Shown: one piece after another, positions 1 to 8,497 of the stretch | How positions within the stretch are numbered: the first letter of the stretch is position 1 | How the letters are laid out: each line of letters begins with the position of its first letter | Assembly: GCA_965246915.1 (NCBI GenBank) | Contig: CBDFGB010000013.1 | Span: forward strand, 17,692 to 81,691 | DNA length: 64,000 nucleotides | Source: CAVRQM01 sp965246915 | Lineage (GTDB): Bacteria; Pseudomonadota; Alphaproteobacteria; Acetobacterales; Acetobacteraceae | Direction: 5' to 3' | Made by a program: the position numbers and the translations under genes | The notes under the pieces: generated by a model | Told to the model about the DNA's origin: nothing | The model's database searches: none | Seen by the model: only the letters and a program-made list of their open reading frames with translations

Positions 1-64
1 GCGCGCCTTGTCGCCCCGTGAACCGGCGGGTCTTATGCGGCCGAAACCGCACCGGAGGCGCGTC

Positions 65-751
65 GTGTTGAAATTCTATTACCACCCCTCCCCCAACCCC
101 GCGAAAGTGGCACTGTTTCTCGAGGAAGCCGGGCTGCAATACGAACTGGTCCCGGTCGACACCCGCCGCGGCGAGCAATTCACCCCCGAATTCCTCGCGA
201 TCAATCCCAACGCCAAGACTCCGGCCCTGGTCGACGGCGACGTCGCGGTCTTCGACAGCAACGCGATCCTGCTCTACCTCGCCGAGAAGACCGGCCAGTT
301 TCTGCCCGACAACACGCCGGCGCAGCGCGGCGCGATGTTCTCCTGGCTGATGTTCGTGGCGACCGGCATCGGTCCCTACTCCGGCCAGGCGGTGCATTTC
401 CGCCACTTCGCACCGGAGCCCAAGGAGTACGCCGTCAACCGCTACATGTTCGAGGCGGAGCGGCACTACGGCATCCTCAACGAACGACTGGCCGCGCATC
501 CCTTCATGTTGGGCGAGGCCTACACCATCGTCGACATGGCGGTCTGGGGCTGGGTTCGGGCGATCCCGTTCATCCTGGGCGTCGAGGCGTGGGACAAGAT
601 GCCGCACCTGAAACGCCACTTCGACACGATTTCCGCCCGTCCGGCTGCTGTTCGGGCCAACGCGCTCAAGGACGCGCACGCCTTCAAGGCGGACTTCGAC
701 GAGGAGGCACGCAAGAACCTATTCCCGCAGAACGCCAGGCTCGCCGCCTAG
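65..751 (+). CDS. Glutathione S-transferase family protein
   Basis: Cytosolic glutathione transferase, probably conjugating or reducing small electrophiles with glutathione. The 228-residue product begins with a thioredoxin-like domain (about residues 1-80) containing the PSPNPAKV stretch, where family members carry the catalytic Ser/Asn, then the glutathione-contact segment around KTPALVDGD and DSNAILLYLAE. An all-helical C-terminal domain follows. The start is placed at the GTG at 65 because a GGAGG-like site lies about 7 nt upstream and the protein then opens directly with the first beta strand (MLKFYYHP). A longer in-frame ORF from position 8 would add a basic, unconserved-looking leader. 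Length is normal for the family. The substrate cannot be predicted. Confidence 0.88.
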   Translation: MLKFYYHPSPNPAKVALFLEEAGLQYELVPVDTRRGEQFTPEFLAINPNAKTPALVDGDVAVFDSNAILLYLAEKTGQFLPDNTPAQRGAMFSWLMFVATGIGPYSGQAVHFRHFAPEPKEYAVNRYMFEAERHYGILNERLAAHPFMLGEAYTIVDMAVWGWVRAIPFILGVEAWDKMPHLKRHFDTISARPAAVRANALKDAHAFKADFDEEARKNLFPQNARLAA

Positions 752-782
752 ACGCTCTCGCGGCCGGACACGTGGCGGCCCC

Positions 783-2003
783 TCACCGATGGGCCGCCAT
801 GAACCCCTTGATCCGCGGCGCGATCTCTTCGCGAAACCGCCGGCCGTTGAACAGGCCGTAATGGCCGACCTCGGCCTGTTCCATGTGTTCGCGCATCCGC
901 TCCGCCAGATTGACCGTCAGCGCGTGAGCGGCACGGGTCTGGCCGAGGCCGGAGATGTCATCGCGCTCGCCCTCGATGGTCAGCATGGCCGTCCGCGTGA
1001 CGAAGGCCGGGTCCACACGCCGTCCGCGATGCTCCAGCAGCCCGCGCGGCAGCAGATGCTCATGGAACACCGCGTGGATGGTCTCGAGGAAGAACTCGGC
1101 GGGCATATCCATCACCGCGCGATATTCCTCATAGAACGCGCGCTTGGCGGCCAGCGGTTCGCCGTCGCCGTCCACGAGATGCGTGAACATCTGCCAGTGC
1201 GCATCGAGATGCCGCTCGAGGTTCATCGCCATAAACCCGGCGAGCTGCAGGAACCCCGGGTAGACCCGGCGCATGAAGCCGGCCCGGCCGAACGGGACGC
1301 GGTGGATGACCATCCGCTTGAACCAGTCGAGATTGTGCGCCTTGGCGAAATCGTTGACCGCCGTCGGGCCCTGGCGGGTGTCGATCGGCCCACCGATCAG
1401 GGTCATGCTGCGCGGCGCCGCGTCGGGTTCGGACTCGCCCATGAGCGAGACCGCCGCCAATACCGGAACCGCCGGCTGGCAGACCGCGATCACGTGGGTG
1501 TCCGGCCCCAGGGTGCGCAGGAAGCCGATGATCGTGTCGATGTAATCGTCAAGACCGAACTCCGGTGCCAGCAGCGGCACGTCGCGGGCGTCCCGCCAGT
1601 CCGTCACATAGACGTCGTGGTCCGGCAGGAACGCCGCCACCGTGCCGCGCAACAGAGTGGCGAAGTGGCCGGACATCGGTGCGACCATCAGCACCTTGGG
1701 ATCGCCTGGCCGGGCGGCCGCGCGCTCGAACCGCAGAAGGTCGCACCAGGCGGTCGCGTCGATGACTGTCTCGGCCACCGCCACCGGCTGGCCATCGATC
1801 ATCGTCTGGTCGTGGCCGAACGCCGGCCGTCCGAACTGACGCGTGCTGTGCTCGAAACTGTCCAGCGCCGCCGCCGCCCATCGCCCGGCCGCGGTCGGTC
1901 GGAGCGGGTTGAACGGCGTGTCCAGCAGCGACTGCGCCCCCATCGCCCAGGCCCGGGCCGGTGCGAGGGAAGCGAGCTGCCACTCATGAAGATGGTAGAG
2001 CAT
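783..2003 (-). CDS. phaZ: Intracellular polyhydroxybutyrate depolymerase
   Basis: Hydrolyses stored polyhydroxybutyrate granules in the cytoplasm to 3-hydroxybutyrate oligomers and monomers. The 406-residue protein has the alpha/beta-hydrolase layout of intracellular PhaZ: the nucleophile lies in a lipase-like box VCQP (Cys175) rather than GxSxG, which is the mark of this depolymerase family. The acidic residue is probably in the IEGERDDISG segment and the catalytic His in the EVGHYGLFNGRRF segment near the C terminus. There is no signal peptide, which fits an intracellular enzyme. A GAAGGA ribosome site precedes the ATG. It is transcribed alone, convergent with the glutathione transferase gene; no PHB synthase is present in the window. 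Confidence 0.95.
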   Translation of the reverse strand: MLYHLHEWQLASLAPARAWAMGAQSLLDTPFNPLRPTAAGRWAAAALDSFEHSTRQFGRPAFGHDQTMIDGQPVAVAETVIDATAWCDLLRFERAAARPGDPKVLMVAPMSGHFATLLRGTVAAFLPDHDVYVTDWRDARDVPLLAPEFGLDDYIDTIIGFLRTLGPDTHVIAVCQPAVPVLAAVSLMGESEPDAAPRSMTLIGGPIDTRQGPTAVNDFAKAHNLDWFKRMVIHRVPFGRAGFMRRVYPGFLQLAGFMAMNLERHLDAHWQMFTHLVDGDGEPLAAKRAFYEEYRAVMDMPAEFFLETIHAVFHEHLLPRGLLEHRGRRVDPAFVTRTAMLTIEGERDDISGLGQTRAAHALTVNLAERMREHMEQAEVGHYGLFNGRRFREEIAPRIKGFMAAHR

Positions 2004-2138
2004 CGGCGTCCTTCACGGATCACGTCGTCGACGGGCGCGCCCCGACGTGGCTGTCACGGATATGTAGATCGCAACGCCGGGCCACACAAAGCGTGCCCGC
2101 ATGGCAGACATTCCGTGCGCCATATGAACACCGAGTGT

Positions 2139-3236
2139 TCAGCGGTGGCCGAACAGGGCGAGCGCCACCTCGACCATGATGAGCACGATGATCGCGACCT
2201 CCATCAGCTCGGATCGGGCGCTGCTCGCCTCGTCGTATAGCGCGGAATAGGTGTCGCGGATGATCTCGAGTTTCCGTTGCACCGCGGCGCTGACGAGGGC
2301 CACCCGAAACACCTCCAGGGCGGCCGCGTAGATGCGCGCGAGATAGACGTCTTCGGTCACCTGCAGCGCGTTGTCGACCTTCTCGGTCAGCTCGGTGACC
2401 TCGGCCACCTGCATGTAAAGGCCGCGCGCGAGCGTGGCGTAGCGGCGGGCGGCGAACACGTTGAGCCCCTTGCGGGTCCGCTCGACCAGATCGTACATGC
2501 GCGGTAGTTCGTCATCGAGCAGCTCGTCGTAATAGCGCATCTCCAGCAACTGGGCGTTGGCGATCTCGATCACGTCGGCCACGTCGCTGTCGCCGCGCGG
2601 CTCATAGATGAACGCCCGGTCCCAGGTCAGCACCACCAGGTCGTCGTCGTAGTAGCTGAAGCGCTGCCGCAGCAGGTCGGCGCGCGCCTGCTCCGACAGC
2701 GGCCGCTGCTCGCCCGACAACAGCGGCACGAGGTCGGCGCGCGCCAGCAACTCCGCAGCGTTTGGCCGCGAGTCGAACGCGTGCACGACGCCCAGCGCAT
2801 AGTCCTCCATCGGCGGCGTGGCGATCGGCTTCTCGAACGCCGGGCCGACCACGGCGCGGAGCTGGTCGATGATGGCCTGCCACGTGTCCTCCGAGGCGTC
2901 GGCGGAATCGTGCACCGCGTTCAGCAAGGCCACGAAGTCCGGCCAGGATTTCGCCGACGCCGGCACCCGCAGCGCGACGCTCACGACGCCGAAATCGAAC
3001 AGCCGGGCGGTCACCTCCGCGGCACTCAACCCCTCGCGCAGGGTCAGCGCCACCGGCTCGAGCGAGACGGTCAGCGGTGCCACGCCGAAGCTGACCGCCT
3101 TGGGCGGCGTGGCCGACAGCCGGCCCCGGGTCTTTCGTCCTGCCCACAGTGATTCCGCCCGGACGAGGTCGATGCTGTTGGCGATGTCGAACAGCCGCAT
3201 CACCACGACCGAACCGCTGATGACATGCAGCGGCAT
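2139..3236 (-). CDS. RMD1/YagE (DUF155) family protein
   Basis: A 365-residue protein of the DUF155 family, named after yeast Rmd1 and bacterial YagE. Its core contains the conserved LTWDRAFIYEP segment and the acidic ANAQLLEMRYYDELLDDEL segment. It ends in one hydrophobic helix (about the last 20 residues), so it is probably tail-anchored in the membrane. In mitochondria relatives sit in the inner membrane; the bacterial role is unknown. The start is uncertain. The ATG at 3236 begins 14 nt after the stop of the upstream flavoprotein gene; an ATG at 3275 would overlap that gene. The much longer open frame extending to 4232 is only the antisense-like shadow of the flavoprotein gene. Last gene of a three-gene operon with the antiporter. 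Confidence 0.85.
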   Translation of the reverse strand: MPLHVISGSVVVMRLFDIANSIDLVRAESLWAGRKTRGRLSATPPKAVSFGVAPLTVSLEPVALTLREGLSAAEVTARLFDFGVVSVALRVPASAKSWPDFVALLNAVHDSADASEDTWQAIIDQLRAVVGPAFEKPIATPPMEDYALGVVHAFDSRPNAAELLARADLVPLLSGEQRPLSEQARADLLRQRFSYYDDDLVVLTWDRAFIYEPRGDSDVADVIEIANAQLLEMRYYDELLDDELPRMYDLVERTRKGLNVFAARRYATLARGLYMQVAEVTELTEKVDNALQVTEDVYLARIYAAALEVFRVALVSAAVQRKLEIIRDTYSALYDEASSARSELMEVAIIVLIMVEVALALFGHR

Positions 3237-3250
3237 GCTGGTGGTCAGGC

Positions 3251-4429
3251 TCAAGCGCCGAGACTCCCCCGCCATGACGCCGCCGCCAGCCCGGCGACGC
3301 GCCCGGTGCTCAGACAGCCCTGCAGGAGATAACCGCCGGTCGGCGCCTCCCAGTCCAGCATCTCGCCGGCCGCGAAGACGCCGGGATGGCGTCGGAGCAT
3401 GAAGCCGTCCAGTTCGTCCAGCACGAGCCCGCCGCACGTGGAGATTGCCCGTGCCAGGGGGTGCGGCGCCAGCAGTCTCACCGGCAGCGCGCGGATCAGT
3501 CCCGCGAGGTCGCGAGGATCGGAGCCGGTATGCAACGCCTCCTGCACCAGCCCGATCGCGACCGGCGGCAGGCCCAGGGTCTTGCGCAGGAAATTCGCGA
3601 GGGACTGGCCGCGCCGGGGCGTCGCCAGCCGCCGCGCCAGTTCGGCGGTCTCGAGGTCGGGGCGCACATCGATCAACAGGACGACCGGGCCTCGCGCCAG
3701 CGCCTCGCGCAACGGCGCCGACAGGGCGTAGACCCCGCTTCCCTCGAGCCCTCTCGCCGTGACGAGCGCCTCGCCCAGCACCCGCTCGGCCCCGAAGCTC
3801 AACGCGATCCGCTTCAGCGGCGCGCCGGCGAACCGGCGCGCGAAGCTCTCCGACCAGGCAACCGAGAACCCCATATTGGCCGGGCGCAGCGGCGTGACAT
3901 GGCAGTCCGGCAGTGCGGCGATCCAATCGCCATCCGACCCCAGCCGGGGCCAGGACGCGCCGCCGCACGCGAGGACCACGGCCTCGGCCGCCTCGCGCGA
4001 GCCGTCCGCGAACCGGACCCCGCCCGCGTCGAGGCCCACCCATCGGCGGCCCGCAACGATGCGCACGCCGAGATCGCGCAGCCGGCCGAGCCAGGCGCGC
4101 AACAGCGGCGAGGCCTTCATGGCGCGCGGGAAGATGCGGCCGCTGCTGCCGGTGAACACCGCCTGGCCCAGCCCCTCGCACCAGGCGACGAGCGCCTCGG
4201 GCGGAAAGGCGCGGACCGCCTCGCGCACGCACTCGGCCGGCCCATACCGATCGAGCAACCGGCCGAGCGGCTCGCTGTGCGTGAGATTGAGGCCGCCCCG
4301 TCCCGCCATCAGCAATTTGCGGCCGACCGACGGCATGTGGTCGAAGACCGTGACCGCCCGGCCCGCCGAGGCCAGCGTCTCGGCCGCCATCAGGCCGGCC
4401 GGTCCGCCGCCGATCACCGCCACGGTCAC
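3251..4429 (-). CDS. HI0933-like FAD-dependent oxidoreductase (TIGR03862-type)
   Basis: A 392-residue flavoprotein with an N-terminal Rossmann FAD-binding motif GGGPAGLMAAE (residues 8-18), the GRKLLMAGRGGLNLTHSE segment typical of the HI0933/BaiN-like family, and a C-terminal FAD contact ending in GEMLDWEAPTGGYLLQGCLSTG. The family uses NAD(P)H-linked redox chemistry, but most members have no assigned substrate. The start codon overlaps the stop of the upstream antiporter gene by 4 nt (ATGA at 4426-4429), indicating translational coupling. A second, more distant member of the same superfamily lies at 29681-30850. Cytosolic; specific function unassigned. Confidence 0.9.
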   Translation of the reverse strand: MTVAVIGGGPAGLMAAETLASAGRAVTVFDHMPSVGRKLLMAGRGGLNLTHSEPLGRLLDRYGPAECVREAVRAFPPEALVAWCEGLGQAVFTGSSGRIFPRAMKASPLLRAWLGRLRDLGVRIVAGRRWVGLDAGGVRFADGSREAAEAVVLACGGASWPRLGSDGDWIAALPDCHVTPLRPANMGFSVAWSESFARRFAGAPLKRIALSFGAERVLGEALVTARGLEGSGVYALSAPLREALARGPVVLLIDVRPDLETAELARRLATPRRGQSLANFLRKTLGLPPVAIGLVQEALHTGSDPRDLAGLIRALPVRLLAPHPLARAISTCGGLVLDELDGFMLRRHPGVFAAGEMLDWEAPTGGYLLQGCLSTGRVAGLAAASWRGSLGA

Positions 4430-6225
4430 GTCGGTGCCACGGTGGGCACCGTCACCACGGGCGTCACCGCCATCGGCGGGTCGGCCTCGAACAGGGTGCG
4501 CAACTCCTCGGCGGCCTGCTGCGACGTTTGAATGAGCTGGCGCTCGTCACGGTAGATCGCATGCTGGTCGCGCAGCACCCGCTCGTCGTGCTCGGCGAAC
4601 AGCGCCAGCGCGCGCTCGATGGTGTCGGGTTGCGTGCCCATCAGCCGCATGGCCTCGCCGGCCACCCGGAGCGCCGAATAGAAGGTATCGCGCACCACCC
4701 CGTCGGCGTCGCGGTCCATGAGCAGATGCGCATGCCTGCGGTTGCGGGCGCGCGCCAGCACCGTCAGGTGCGGGAAATTGCGCTTGGCGACCTCGACGAT
4801 CGGCAGACTTTCGTCCACCGGCTCGACCGCGACGATCAGCAGCTTGGCGGTGTCCGCGCCGGCCGCGCGCAGCAGGTCGAGACGACCCGGATCGCCGTAG
4901 AAGACCTTCGTGCCGAACCGGCGGATCACCTCGACCTGGCTCGGGTCGCGCTCGAGCGCGGTGAAGGCGATCCCCTGGGTGCGCAGCACGCGGCCGATCA
5001 CCTGCCCGACCCGGCCGAACCCGGCAATGATGACCGGCGCGTCACCCTCGATCGCGTCATAGGCGGGCGCCTCGGGCCGCCGCTTCAGCCGGGGAATCGC
5101 GAAGGCCTCGGACGCCGCGAACAGCAGCGGCGTCACCGCCATCGACAGCGCCACGACGACGGTGGCGAGCCGCGCGTCGGCGACGGTGAGCGCGCCCAGC
5201 GCCACGGCGGCCTCGAACAACACGAAGCTGAACTCGCTGCCCTGTGGCAAGGCGGTCGCGAACCGCAATGCGGCGGCGGGCGGCTGGCGGGACGCCAGTC
5301 CGAGCCCTCCGGCCACCAGGAACTTGGCCCCGACCACGCCGACCAGGGCCACGGCGATCATCAGCGGCTCGCGCGCCAGCAGGCCCAGATCGACCGACAT
5401 GCCGACCGAGATGAAGAAGAAGCCGAGCAGCAACCCCTCGAACGGCTCGATATCGGCGCGCAATTCGTGGCGATACTCGCTCTCGCTCAGCAGCACGCCC
5501 GCCAGGAACGCGCCGAGCGAGGCCGACAGCCCGGCCGCCTCGGCCAGCACGGCGGTCCCGGTCACGGTGAGCAACGCAAGCGTCGTGAACACCTCCGGCG
5601 TCCGCGACCCGCCGATCAGCCGGAAGGCGCGCGGCAGCAAAAAGCGACCGGCGACCAGGATCACGCTCACCACGGCGGCGGCGATCGCGAGCTTGCGCCA
5701 CGGCAGGGCCGTATACATCGCGCCCTCGGCAAACAGCGGCACCAGGGCGACCAGCGGGATGAACGCCAGATCCTGGCAGAGCAGCACGGCGAACGCGTCG
5801 CGCCCGGCCCGCCCAGCCAGCAGATCGCGCTCGGCCAGCAGCGGCAGCACGATCGCGGTCGATGACAGCGCCATGCCGAGACCGACGATCCAGGCGGCCG
5901 GCCAGCCAAATCCGCCCAGCCGACCGAGACAGGCAAGCGCCGCGGCCGTCACCGCAATCTGTGCGAAGCCGAGGCCGAACACCGCGCGGCGCATGACCCA
6001 AAGACGGGCGGGGCGTAGCTCCAACCCGATGAGGAACAGCAGCATGACCACGCCAAGCGAGGCGATCGAGCTGATTTGCTGGATATCGGTGACCAGTCCC
6101 AGCGCCGCGGGCCCGATCGCGACACCGGCGACCAGGTAGCCCAGCACGCTGCCCACCCCGAAGCGCCGGGCGATCGGCACGGCGATGGTCGCGGCGGCGA
6201 GCAGACACACGAGGGTGAGCAGCAT
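4426..6225 (-). CDS. CPA2-family monovalent cation:proton antiporter with TrkA-N domain
   Basis: Inner-membrane K+ or Na+/H+ antiporter of the KefB/KefC type, 599 residues. About 12 hydrophobic segments cover residues 1-385, beginning VLGYLVAGVAIGPAALGL and including the GLELRPARLW motif. A cytosolic TrkA-N/RCK domain follows from about residue 400, with the nucleotide-binding loop IIAGFGRVGQVIGRVL. RCK domains gate transport in response to NAD(H) or glutathione adducts. The gene is first in an operon, overlapping the flavoprotein gene by 4 nt, and diverges from msrB across a 48-bp gap. The pairing with methionine sulfoxide reductase and a flavoprotein suggests an electrophile or oxidative stress setting, which is inference. 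The exact cation cannot be read from the sequence. Confidence 0.92.
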   Translation of the reverse strand: MLLTLVCLLAAATIAVPIARRFGVGSVLGYLVAGVAIGPAALGLVTDIQQISSIASLGVVMLLFLIGLELRPARLWVMRRAVFGLGFAQIAVTAAALACLGRLGGFGWPAAWIVGLGMALSSTAIVLPLLAERDLLAGRAGRDAFAVLLCQDLAFIPLVALVPLFAEGAMYTALPWRKLAIAAAVVSVILVAGRFLLPRAFRLIGGSRTPEVFTTLALLTVTGTAVLAEAAGLSASLGAFLAGVLLSESEYRHELRADIEPFEGLLLGFFFISVGMSVDLGLLAREPLMIAVALVGVVGAKFLVAGGLGLASRQPPAAALRFATALPQGSEFSFVLFEAAVALGALTVADARLATVVVALSMAVTPLLFAASEAFAIPRLKRRPEAPAYDAIEGDAPVIIAGFGRVGQVIGRVLRTQGIAFTALERDPSQVEVIRRFGTKVFYGDPGRLDLLRAAGADTAKLLIVAVEPVDESLPIVEVAKRNFPHLTVLARARNRRHAHLLMDRDADGVVRDTFYSALRVAGEAMRLMGTQPDTIERALALFAEHDERVLRDQHAIYRDERQLIQTSQQAAEELRTLFEADPPMAVTPVVTVPTVAPT

Positions 6226-6273
6226 GTTGCGGAGCTAGCACGCGCGGCCCACATCCGCGAAAGGAGGATCACC

Positions 6274-6693
6274 ATGAACCAAGACACGGCGGTCGCCGCC
6301 GACCCCGCCCATCTGACGGACGACGACTGGAAGCAGCGCCTGACGCCCGAGCAGTTCCGCGTGCTGCGCAAGCACGGCACCGAGCCGGCCGGCACCAGCC
6401 CGCTCAATGCCGAGAAGCGCCCCGGCACGTTCGTCTGCGCCGGCTGCGGCCAGCGGCTGTTCGAGACCGGGACGAAGTTCGAGAGCGGCACCGGCTGGCC
6501 GAGTTTTTTCGCGCCGATCGAGGGTGCCGTGGAGACGCAGACCGATCGCAGCCTGTTCATGTCGCGCACCGAAGTTCATTGCGCGCGGTGCAAGGGGCAT
6601 CTGGGGCACGTCTTCCCGGACGGGCCAAGGCCGACCGGAGAGCGTTACTGCATGAACGGTGCCGCGATGGCGTTCAAGGTCGCGGAGGGCTGA
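6274..6693 (+). CDS. msrB: Peptide-methionine (R)-S-oxide reductase
   Basis: Reduces the R-epimer of methionine sulfoxide in proteins, using thioredoxin, in the cytosol. The 139-residue protein has two structural zinc CxxC pairs (Cys55/Cys58 and Cys103/Cys106), the GTGWPSFF substrate-pocket motif, and the catalytic cysteine in GERYCMNGAA (Cys126). That last motif is slightly unusual: many MsrB proteins have RYCxNSASL, here RYCMNGAAMAF. The start is fixed by a strong AAGGAGG site at 6261-6267, 6 nt before the ATG. The longer open frame from 6076 is a read-back into the antisense of the antiporter gene. Monocistronic. Confidence 0.96.
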   Translation: MNQDTAVAADPAHLTDDDWKQRLTPEQFRVLRKHGTEPAGTSPLNAEKRPGTFVCAGCGQRLFETGTKFESGTGWPSFFAPIEGAVETQTDRSLFMSRTEVHCARCKGHLGHVFPDGPRPTGERYCMNGAAMAFKVAEG

Positions 6694-6753
6694 CGGCGCC
6701 GGCACCCGTTCGCTCTGGAGCAACGCGATAGAAAGGGGCGGCGGCGTAAGGCA

Positions 6754-7392
6754 TCAGGTGAATTCCGACACCATCGGCGCCTTTTTCGCCGCATCCGCCG
6801 CACGCCAGAGATACCAGGCCGCGGTACTGCGATAAGGTGCCCAGAGCTCGCCGATCGCCGCCAACGCCTTGGGCTTCGGCTGCGCGTCCAGCCCGTGCAG
6901 CACGCGAAAACCCTCGCGCACGCCGAAATCGTCGACCGGCAGGACGTCGGGACGGCCGAGGCAGAAGATCAGCAGCATCTCGACCGTCCACCGCCCGACC
7001 CCGCGAATGGCCGTCAGCCGCTCGATCAGCGTCGCGTCATCGAGCCGCGCCGCCGCTCGCCTGGTCGGCACGCCGCCGCCTGACGCGTGACGCGCGATGT
7101 CGCGGATCGCGGCGATCTTCGCCCCGGAAAACCCGCAGGCCCGCAACTCCGTCTCCTCGGTCGCCAGCACCGCCGCAGGGGTTGGAAAATCCGTGTCAGG
7201 GTAGAGCGCCACGAACCGCGACAGGATCATCCGCGCCGCCTGACCGTGGAGCTGTTGGTGCGCGATGGCGCGGACCAGCGAACGGTATGGCTCCTCCGTG
7301 CGGTCGATCTCGATGCGGCAGGGGCCGATCCGGCGGCACAGTTTGGCCATCGCCGGGTCGACCCGTATCAGATGACGGCGTGCTGTGCTCAT
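6754..7392 (-). CDS. DNA-3-methyladenine glycosylase II (HhH-GPD, AlkA-type)
   Basis: Base-excision repair enzyme that removes alkylated purines. The 212-residue protein is a compact HhH-GPD glycosylase lacking the N-terminal TATA-box-like domain of E. coli AlkA. The helix-hairpin-helix is visible at about residues 125-143 (LTAIRGVGRWTVEM), followed by the catalytic aspartate region LPVDDFGVREG (Asp154/Asp155). No iron-sulfur cysteines are seen at the C terminus, separating it from Nth/MutY. Such short forms are common in alphaproteobacteria. Convergent with msrB, monocistronic. Confidence 0.9.
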   Translation of the reverse strand: MSTARRHLIRVDPAMAKLCRRIGPCRIEIDRTEEPYRSLVRAIAHQQLHGQAARMILSRFVALYPDTDFPTPAAVLATEETELRACGFSGAKIAAIRDIARHASGGGVPTRRAAARLDDATLIERLTAIRGVGRWTVEMLLIFCLGRPDVLPVDDFGVREGFRVLHGLDAQPKPKALAAIGELWAPYRSTAAWYLWRAADAAKKAPMVSEFT

Positions 7393-7457
7393 GGTCCCGT
7401 GCTTGTGTCTCTCGTCAGGCGCGCCTGCGGTGTTAATCTGGGGAAACGGGAAACGCG

Positions 7458-7679
7458 ATGGCTACCATGGAGCGGGCGGCAGTCGACGAGGACGAGGCGG
7501 CGGTCGACCGGCAGACCTCGAGCCTCGCTGGTCTGGCGGTCGTCCTGATGGTCGTGGTGCTTGGGCTGCAACTGGTCCGTGTGCTGACCGCGAGCGCCAT
7601 CGTCGAGGATTGTCTCATGGCCGGCCGGCGTAACTGCGATGCTTTGGTCTCGACATCCGGTGCTGCGCCGCAAGGTTGA
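7458..7679 (+). CDS. Small single-span membrane protein, unknown
   Basis: A 73-residue predicted protein that I do not recognise. It has an acidic N-terminal 20 residues, one clear transmembrane helix (about 22-42, LAGLAVVLMVVVLGLQLV) and a short tail containing two cysteines (EDCLMAGRRNCDA). A purine-rich stretch (GGGGAAACGGGAAACG) precedes the ATG. It lies between the divergent glycosylase gene and the creatininase-family gene, 51 nt upstream of the latter. Coding character is reasonable, but no family evidence supports it. Confidence 0.5.
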   Translation: MATMERAAVDEDEAAVDRQTSSLAGLAVVLMVVVLGLQLVRVLTASAIVEDCLMAGRRNCDALVSTSGAAPQG

Positions 7680-7730
7680 CGCGGCGCTTGCCTGTGGCAG
7701 CGTGCCGACGGGCTGAACACGGGAATTGCC

Positions 7731-8423
7731 ATGCGTATCGCCGACATGGACTGGCGGACGGTCGAGGACTGGGTGCGGCACGACGACCGCGGCGTGCTGC
7801 CGATCGGCTCGATCGAGCAGCACGCCGGACTGTCGCTCGCCACGGACTCGATCCTGGCGGAGCGGATGGCGGTCGAGGCGGCCGAGCCGCTGGGCATTCC
7901 GGTGTTTCCGGCGATCCCCTACGGCCTGACGCCCGGCTTCACCGCGTTTCCAGGCACCGTGACCTTGCGCGTCGAAACCTTTGCAGCGGTGCTGCGCGAC
8001 GTGCTCGACAGCCTCAAGCGCGGCGGGTTCCGCCGCGTCCTGATCGTCAATGGCCATGGCGGCAACGCCCCGGCGGACGCGATCGCTGGCGAGTGGATGA
8101 TGGACAATCCCGATTGCCGGGTGCGCGTGCATCACTGGTGGCGGGGTGCGGAGACGATGCGCAAGGTGCTCGACACCGATCTGATCGCCAGCCACGCGAG
8201 TTGGATGGAGAATTTTCCGTGGACCCGGCTGCCGACGACGCCGCCTGACGCGGTCAAGGCACCGGTCGACACGGCCGCGATGGGGGCGCTCGCCCCGTTC
8301 GAACTGCGCACCCTCCTGGAGGACGGCAATTACGGCGGCCGCACGCAGCGCGACGATTCCGAGATGCAGGCGATCTGGGAGGTCGGCGTGTCGGAGACCA
8401 GGGCCTTGCTCACCGACTGGTGA
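7731..8423 (+). CDS. Creatininase-family amidohydrolase
   Basis: Metal-dependent amidohydrolase of the creatinine amidohydrolase fold, 230 residues. The N-terminal metal motif IGSIEQHAGLSLATD supplies Glu29, His31 and Asp39, and the NGHGGN loop supplies His109. The usual HAGExETS segment is altered here to HASWMENF, with a Glu retained. Family members hydrolyse cyclic amides or formamides, for example creatinine, or the formamide in riboflavin and mycofactocin chemistry; the substrate here is unknown. It is followed 74 nt later by a binding-protein-dependent importer, so it may process the imported compound (inference). Confidence 0.88.
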   Translation: MRIADMDWRTVEDWVRHDDRGVLPIGSIEQHAGLSLATDSILAERMAVEAAEPLGIPVFPAIPYGLTPGFTAFPGTVTLRVETFAAVLRDVLDSLKRGGFRRVLIVNGHGGNAPADAIAGEWMMDNPDCRVRVHHWWRGAETMRKVLDTDLIASHASWMENFPWTRLPTTPPDAVKAPVDTAAMGALAPFELRTLLEDGNYGGRTQRDDSEMQAIWEVGVSETRALLTDW

Positions 8424-8497
8424 AGCTGCCCGTGACCGCCTCTTGGCGCGATGGCGGTCGCATGGTTCTCTGGCCGGCACATTCACGGAGGGCGATG

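Noticed and set aside
789..2240. 483-codon plus-strand open frame opposite phaZ
   Set aside because: Antisense to a complete PHB depolymerase with its Cys175 box; composition is that of a shadow.
2139..4232. Single 697-codon minus-strand gene
   Set aside because: Only the last 365 codons match DUF155; the first part lies over the flavoprotein gene in another frame and is Arg/Ala-rich noise. The gene was restarted at 3236.
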